A stretch of 64,000 nt of DNA from NCBI GenBank assembly GCA_041545745.1, contig CP168152.1, positions 2,540,001-2,604,000 on the forward strand, written 5' to 3'. This document shows, one piece after another, positions 59,831 through 64,000 of the stretch (its first letter is position 1; each line of letters opens with the position of its first letter). The stretch is from Stenotrophomonas indicatrix (GTDB lineage: Bacteria; Pseudomonadota; Gammaproteobacteria; Xanthomonadales; Xanthomonadaceae). The notes below the pieces were generated by a model that did no database searches, was not told where the DNA came from, and saw nothing but the letters and a program-made list of their open reading frames with translations. Position numbers and translations under genes: made by a program.

Positions 59831-60535
59831 ATGCGAGAAACTTCAGGGGGCACCGTCTTCGCCCGGCATCCGCGCGGCGCAGCACTGCTGGCCATGGCCA
59901 TGATCGCGGTGGCGCCGTCGGCGCTGGCCGCACGTGGTGATCGCGCTGCCACGGTCGACCCGGCCAAGGCCGCACCGGTGGTACGCAACACCGTCGACGA
60001 ACTCAAGCAGTTGATGGATTCGCAGCAACTCACCGAGCTGCGTACCACCTACAACGGCAACTACGGCGCCAGCCTGCTGTTCAACGCCAACACCCTGACC
60101 TACTACGTGGCCCTGTTCCAGGAAAAGAATTTCTGGCGGGTGATCAAGACCGATGCCGTCGACAACGCCGAGCGTGTCTACCGCACCTTCGCGCAGCAGT
60201 CCGAACAGCTGGCGCAGGTCTACATCGACACCACCCGGCTGGAAGCCGGCAAGCGCTACACCGAGCGGCTGGTGGCCTACAACGAAGAACGCCTGCGTAC
60301 CCTGCAGCAGGAAATGGAACAGCAGCAGGCGCAGTCGGCGCAGGTCAGCGCAGCGCTGCAGCAGGCGCAGCAACAGGCGGTCAGCCTGAGCACCGACGTG
60401 CGGAGCACCAACAGCCAGCTCGATGCGCTGCAGCGCCGGATCCTGATCCTGCAGGCCGAACAGGGCAACCCGGAGCTGAGCCTGCCCAAGCCGGATGCGA
60501 CCGCGGTGCCGGCCGCCGCCAGCGACGGCCGCTGA
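59831..60535 (+). CDS. DUF2968 family periplasmic coiled-coil protein
   Basis: 234 residues. Signal peptide (AMAMIAVAPSALA), then VDELKQLMDSQQLTELRTTYNGNYGASLLF typical of DUF2968 (LTELRTTYNG core), and a glutamine-rich coiled coil (residues ~140-215, QQEMEQQQAQSAQVSAALQQ). Function unknown. ATG 59831 gives a proper signal peptide; the frame extends upstream without an export signal. A terminator follows at once. Confidence 0.82.
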   Translation: MRETSGGTVFARHPRGAALLAMAMIAVAPSALAARGDRAATVDPAKAAPVVRNTVDELKQLMDSQQLTELRTTYNGNYGASLLFNANTLTYYVALFQEKNFWRVIKTDAVDNAERVYRTFAQQSEQLAQVYIDTTRLEAGKRYTERLVAYNEERLRTLQQEMEQQQAQSAQVSAALQQAQQQAVSLSTDVRSTNSQLDALQRRILILQAEQGNPELSLPKPDATAVPAAASDGR

Positions 60536-60557
60536 GGCTTACCCAGCTGCAGACCAG

Positions 60558-60582
60558 AACGGCGCCTTCGGGTGCCGTTTTT
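60558..60582 (+). terminator. Rho-independent terminator after the DUF2968 gene
   Basis: AACGGCGCC-TTCG-GGTGCCGTT followed by TTT. The UUCG-type tetraloop and T-run make it a convincing intrinsic terminator, and it also lies 8 bp from the end of the convergent DUF4124 gene. Confidence 0.85.
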
Positions 60583-60590
60583 CGTTGTAT

Positions 60591-60980
60591 TCAACGACAG
60601 GCTTCGCGCACCGCGTCATCCAGCTGCCTACGCTGCAGGTAATCGAGCCTGCGCGGCTTGGCCAGCGTCTTCACCTGCTGCTGGCGCGCCCGCTCGCAGG
60701 CTTGCGGGTCGGCCGTGATCGATATCAGTGCGCCCTGCGCGCGCCCGCGCCGTGGCATCCGTGTGGCGCCACGGCGGGCAGGCTGCACGGCAGCAGGTAG
60801 CGGCCCACGCGCCTTCGACTCCACAGCAGGCACTTCCCAGCGCCACTCTGCCCGCCCCTGGCAGGGCGTCTGCTGATAGACCGGGTGGCCACCATCGATG
60901 CACTTGTAAACGTTGGTCTGCGCCACCGCGACAACGGCCCACAGCAGTCCGGGCAGCACTCCCCATCTCGGTATCTTCAT
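60591..60980 (-). CDS. DUF4124-type exported protein
   Basis: 129 residues. Signal peptide (LLWAVVAVAQ), then NVYKCIDGGHPVYQQTPCQG, the DUF4124 pattern with two conserved cysteines, and a basic C-terminus (LDYLQRRQLDDAVREACR). Periplasmic; function unknown. Confidence 0.78.
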   Translation of the reverse strand: MKIPRWGVLPGLLWAVVAVAQTNVYKCIDGGHPVYQQTPCQGRAEWRWEVPAVESKARGPLPAAVQPARRGATRMPRRGRAQGALISITADPQACERARQQQVKTLAKPRRLDYLQRRQLDDAVREACR

Positions 60981-61171
60981 GGCTGGCCCTCGCGCGTCCG
61001 ATGGCCATGGTGGCCATCAGCACGGGCCCGCTGCCAGAGCGAGTCGCGTCATCGTAGTGAGCCGTCAATCCGCCACAGCCGTGCAATGCAGGCGGCACAT
61101 CGTGCGCTGTACTGCCGCAGGCGCCGGCGAACCCGCCGGCGCCTTCCCTCCCTTCCGCCAAGGAACCTGCA

Positions 61172-61996
61172 ATGAGCAATTTCGTGACCGTCAACGATGG
61201 CGCCCGCATCTTCTACAAGGACTGGGGCACCGGTCAGCCTGTCGTATTCGCCCATGGCTGGCCGTTGTCGTCCGACGCCTGGGACCCGCAGATGCTGTTC
61301 ATGGGCCAGAATGGCTACCGGGTGATCGCCCACGATCGCCGCAGCCATGGCCGGTCTAGCCAGACCTGGGACGGCAACAACATGGACACCTACGCCGACG
61401 ACCTCGCTGCCGTTCTGGATGCGTTGGACGTGAAAGACGCGATCCTGGTCGGCCATTCCACCGGCGGTGGCGAAGTGGCCCGCTACATCGGCCGCCATGG
61501 CAGCACGCGCGTGGCCAAGGTGGTGCTGGTCGGGGCGGTGCCGCCGTTGATGTTGAAGACCGCCAACAATCCGGCCGGCACCCCGCTGGAGGTCTTCGAC
61601 GGCATCCGCAAAGGCACCAGCGGCGACCGTTCGCAGTTCTTCAAGGACTTGGCCACGCCGTTCTTCGGGGCCAATCGTGATGGCAACAGCGTCACCGAGG
61701 GCATGCGTGATTCGTTCTGGCTGCAGGGCATGCTGGGCGGTGTGAAGGGCCAGTACGACTGCATCCACGAGTTCTCGGAAGTGGACTACACCGACGACCT
61801 GAAGAAAATCGACGTGCCGGCCCTGGTGGTACACGGCGATGATGACCAGATCGTGCTGTTCGACGCCTCGGCCAAGCTGTCTTCGCAGATCATCGGCAAC
61901 GCCGAACTGAAGGTGTACGCCGGTGCACCGCACGGCCTCACCCTGACCCATGCCGATCAGTTCAACGCCGACCTGCTGGCGTTCGCACGTAAATGA
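61172..61996 (+). CDS. alpha/beta hydrolase, non-haem chloroperoxidase/arylesterase type
   Basis: 274 residues. Oxyanion segment [12 protein letters not shown], nucleophile elbow GHSTGG (Ser at about residue 96), acid Asp in VHGDDDQIV (~226) and catalytic His in GAPHGL (~253). The pattern matches cofactor-free haloperoxidases and related esterases; perhydrolase activity is usual for the group. AAGGA ribosome site 10 nt upstream. Monocistronic. Confidence 0.88.
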   Translation: MSNFVTVNDGARIFYKDWGTGQPVVFAHGWPLSSDAWDPQMLFMGQNGYRVIAHDRRSHGRSSQTWDGNNMDTYADDLAAVLDALDVKDAILVGHSTGGGEVARYIGRHGSTRVAKVVLVGAVPPLMLKTANNPAGTPLEVFDGIRKGTSGDRSQFFKDLATPFFGANRDGNSVTEGMRDSFWLQGMLGGVKGQYDCIHEFSEVDYTDDLKKIDVPALVVHGDDDQIVLFDASAKLSSQIIGNAELKVYAGAPHGLTLTHADQFNADLLAFARK

Positions 61997-61998
61997 GC

Positions 61999-62108
61999 TA
62001 TCGCGGCGGCGCTCCGGCGCCGCCGCTCCTACGGTAGTGCTGGCCGCTGGCCGGCAACCTCATACCCCCGATCAGAACCACGCCCAGCCGGCCAGCGGCC
62101 GGCCCTAC
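61999..62108. repeat. hairpin plus paired SMAG palindromes
   Basis: 61999-62029 holds TCGCGGCGGCG...CGCCGCCGC, and 62034-62108 holds facing GTAG units (GTAGTGCTGGCCGCTGGCCG ... GGCCAGCGGCCGGCCCTAC). They separate the convergent hydrolase and MFS genes and may terminate both. Confidence 0.75.
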
Positions 62109-62118
62109 CACGGGGCCA

Positions 62119-63765
62119 TCAGATGTCGCTGTGGTGATGTAGCGCTGCCGCCGGCAGCGGATCATGGCCACCGACGAAATGACGCACCACCGGGGCACGC
62201 TCACCGCGGTGCAACGCGCGCAGCGCCTCCTGGATCGCCTTGTCGTCGGCGGTGATGCGCTCATGCTGGCGCAGGTGCTCCAACCACGACGCCGCCACGA
62301 AATATTCCAAATGGATGCCCGGGGTCGCCACATCCTCGACCACGCCCCAGACCACGGCGCCATCGCGTCGACGGATCGTCCCCAGCGTGCGCATCTGCGC
62401 CTGGAACGCGGCGCGATCGGCGGCATCGATGCGATATTCGACGGTCACCAGCACCGGTCCACGATCATTCGACACTGGTACCGACAGCTCTGGCGCTGGC
62501 CAGTGGCCGGCCGGACTCAGGTTCAGATCTTCGGAACCGGCTATGCGCACGCGCCACACCAGCAGACCACCGATGACCGCGCCTGCAGCGGCTACCAGCA
62601 ATGCCAGTTCCGGCGATGTGCGCTGCGCCAGCGCGCCCCAGCTCAGGCCACCCGCCGCCATGCCGGCCGAAAACACCATGATGTACAGGGCAAGCGCCCG
62701 TGCTCTCACCCAGGCCGGCACCGCTGTCTGAGCTGCGATCTGCAACGAAGACAGCACGGTGATCCAGGCAAAGCCATTGACCAGCATCACCAGCGGCAAC
62801 ACGTACCCGCTACGGGTCAGCGCCAGGCCGGCCAGGCTTGCAGCCAGGGACAAGGTGGCCAGCAGCACCAGCAGATCACGGTCGAGCCTGGCCCGCAGCT
62901 TCGGCAGCAGCAGCGCACCGCCCACCGCACCGATACCGATGCAACCCAGCAGCACGCCGTACTGCCCCGCCCCACCCTGCATCTGTCCGCGCACCACCAC
63001 GGGCAGCATCGCGTTCATCGCTGCGGCAAAGAAGAAAAAGCCGGCCGATTTGATCAATACCGCCTGCAGCCGTCCGGCACGGCTGGCATAGCGCAGGCCC
63101 GCCTTCAGCCCGGCACCGAACCCTTCCGGAGGCAAGCTGGACGCCTTCGGATCACGCTTCCAGCCCCACACCACGAACAACATTGCCGCAAAGGTGACGG
63201 CGTTGAAGCCGAAGGCCCACACCGCACCCAGCTGGGCCACGATCACGCCGCCGATGGCTGGGCCGATCGAACGCGCGATGTTGATGCCGATGGAGTTGAG
63301 TGCCACCGCCGAAGCCAACATCGGTTGCGGCACCAGCTCGGAGACGATCGCGGCCTGCGCCGGCATCGCCATCGCCGCGCCGCAGCCCATGCAGAAGGTC
63401 AGCAGCACCAGCAGCTGTGGTGTCAGCAGGTCCATCGCCGTAAGCACCGCCGTCGCTGCCGCCACCAGCAGCATCCAGCCCTGGGTGAACAGCAGGTATT
63501 TCCGGCGGTCCACAATATCGGCCAGGGTGCCCGCAGCCAGCGCCAGCAGCACGATCGGCACCGTGGTTGCCGACTGCACCAGTGCCACCATCAACGCCGA
63601 GCCGGTGCGTTCAGCCATCACCCAGGCCGCAGCCACGTCGTTGACCCAGGTACCGATGTTGCTGGCCAGGATCGCCAGCCAGATCGAACGGAACATGCGG
63701 ATCTTCAGCGGCGACCAGGCGCCATCGGCCTGCGGGGAGTGTTGTGACGCGGATGCGTTCACCAT
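62119..63765 (-). CDS. MFS transporter (MFS_3/EntS-like) with C-terminal ABM-like domain
   Basis: 548 residues. Residues ~20-405 form a 12-segment MFS domain (SNIGTWVNDVAAAWVM, TLADIVDRRKYLL, GCGAAMAMPAQAA). Residues ~440-540 are soluble, with VTVEYRIDAADRAAFQAQM and VEDVATPGIHLEYFVAASWLEHLRQH resembling antibiotic-biosynthesis-monooxygenase-type ferredoxin-like domains. Such fusions recur in this MFS branch. ATG 63765 has GGAG 7 nt upstream and overlaps the upstream gene's stop. Substrate unknown. Confidence 0.85.
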   Translation of the reverse strand: MVNASASQHSPQADGAWSPLKIRMFRSIWLAILASNIGTWVNDVAAAWVMAERTGSALMVALVQSATTVPIVLLALAAGTLADIVDRRKYLLFTQGWMLLVAAATAVLTAMDLLTPQLLVLLTFCMGCGAAMAMPAQAAIVSELVPQPMLASAVALNSIGINIARSIGPAIGGVIVAQLGAVWAFGFNAVTFAAMLFVVWGWKRDPKASSLPPEGFGAGLKAGLRYASRAGRLQAVLIKSAGFFFFAAAMNAMLPVVVRGQMQGGAGQYGVLLGCIGIGAVGGALLLPKLRARLDRDLLVLLATLSLAASLAGLALTRSGYVLPLVMLVNGFAWITVLSSLQIAAQTAVPAWVRARALALYIMVFSAGMAAGGLSWGALAQRTSPELALLVAAAGAVIGGLLVWRVRIAGSEDLNLSPAGHWPAPELSVPVSNDRGPVLVTVEYRIDAADRAAFQAQMRTLGTIRRRDGAVVWGVVEDVATPGIHLEYFVAASWLEHLRQHERITADDKAIQEALRALHRGERAPVVRHFVGGHDPLPAAALHHHSDI

Positions 63766-64000
63766 TGCCATGCTCCAACGAGTGAGGCAAACAGCGTGTC
63801 CTGGCCACCGGCCTGCTTCAGTGCAGGGCCCGCGTCGACCCAGGCCAGCTGCAGCTGCCATTGCCAGCGGTCATTGACCTGCCAGCGGGTTTCGGATTTG
63901 TACTGGGTACCGATGCGGCGTGCGCCACCGGCACTGCCGGGCAGCGCTGCCAACGGTGCCGGCGTGGTGTAGACCGCATCGGCGCGCCGCTGCTTCCAGG
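63759..64000 (-). CDS. alginate-export-like outer membrane porin, 3' end only
   Basis: The C-terminal 79 residues are visible; the gene continues past the right edge. RIGTQYKSETRWQ, WQWQLQLAWVDAGPALKQAG and the final FASLVGAWQW (alternating strand pattern with a C-terminal aromatic) resemble the last strands of alginate-export family beta-barrels. The stop overlaps the start of the MFS gene by 7 bp, so they are co-transcribed. Identification is tentative because most of the protein is outside the window. Confidence 0.55.
   Translation of the reverse strand, partial: WKQRRADAVYTTPAPLAALPGSAGGARRIGTQYKSETRWQVNDRWQWQLQLAWVDAGPALKQAGGQDTLFASLVGAWQW

Overview
The window is high-GC gammaproteobacterial chromosome and most likely comes from the Stenotrophomonas maltophilia complex (Xanthomonadales/Lysobacterales). 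The grounds are a dense set of intergenic GTAG-headed palindromes of the SMAG type, an enterobactin-like catecholate locus without a fused EntB, many TonB-dependent receptors, and a Tad pilus locus. No rRNA, tRNA, CRISPR array, prophage or intact insertion sequence was seen.

Layout. 1-4963 (minus): a tightly coupled catecholate siderophore operon (exporter, entC, entE, stand-alone isochorismatase, stand-alone aryl carrier protein, start of an NRPS), with Fur-box-like sites at 5052-5082 and 5463-5482. 5116-8653: DUF3817 protein, luciferase-like oxidoreductase, GNAT, thioredoxin-fold lipoprotein. 8714-10583: hairpin repeat, then sodA-flavin reductase-TPR behind a SoxR-type promoter. 10587-13568: fatty acid desaturase and its ferredoxin reductase, divergent from a FabR/DesT-like TetR repressor. 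13613-18513: a probable manganese uptake locus (TonB receptor, periplasmic thioredoxin-like protein, MntR, MntH) with MntR-type boxes in front of both the receptor and mntH. 18850-19350: orphan SUKH protein. 19479-24079: ribonucleotide reductase nrdA-nrdB with an NrdI-like flavodoxin and a thioredoxin-like gene, behind candidate NrdR boxes. 24195-33420: dehydrogenase, TonB receptor flanked by 30-bp direct repeats, BCCT transporter, VOC protein, MdtJI pair, LysR regulator, M14 peptidase. 33491-38272: Fur-linked FecA-like receptor, ClC channel, MgtC-like protein. 38288-39934: MerR regulator, methyltransferase, DUF6959-like protein. 40083-45553: trimeric autotransporter adhesin with a TpgA-like anchor lipoprotein. 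45554-46284: long hairpin repeats. 46285-47265: AraC regulator. 47956-59730: complete Tad/Flp pilus operon. 59831-64000: DUF2968, DUF4124, alpha/beta hydrolase, MFS transporter with a fused C-terminal domain, and the 3' end of an alginate-export-like porin gene.

How it works together. Much of the window concerns metals and oxidative stress: iron (catecholate synthesis/export, FecA-like receptor), manganese (receptor, NRAMP importer, MntR), and likely manganese users or redox partners (Mn/Fe SOD, class I RNR with flavodoxin). The second theme is surface attachment (trimeric adhesin with peptidoglycan anchor, Flp pili). The most interesting patterns are the MntR-linked outer-membrane receptor and a hairpin family whose loop is conserved while its arms differ from copy to copy.
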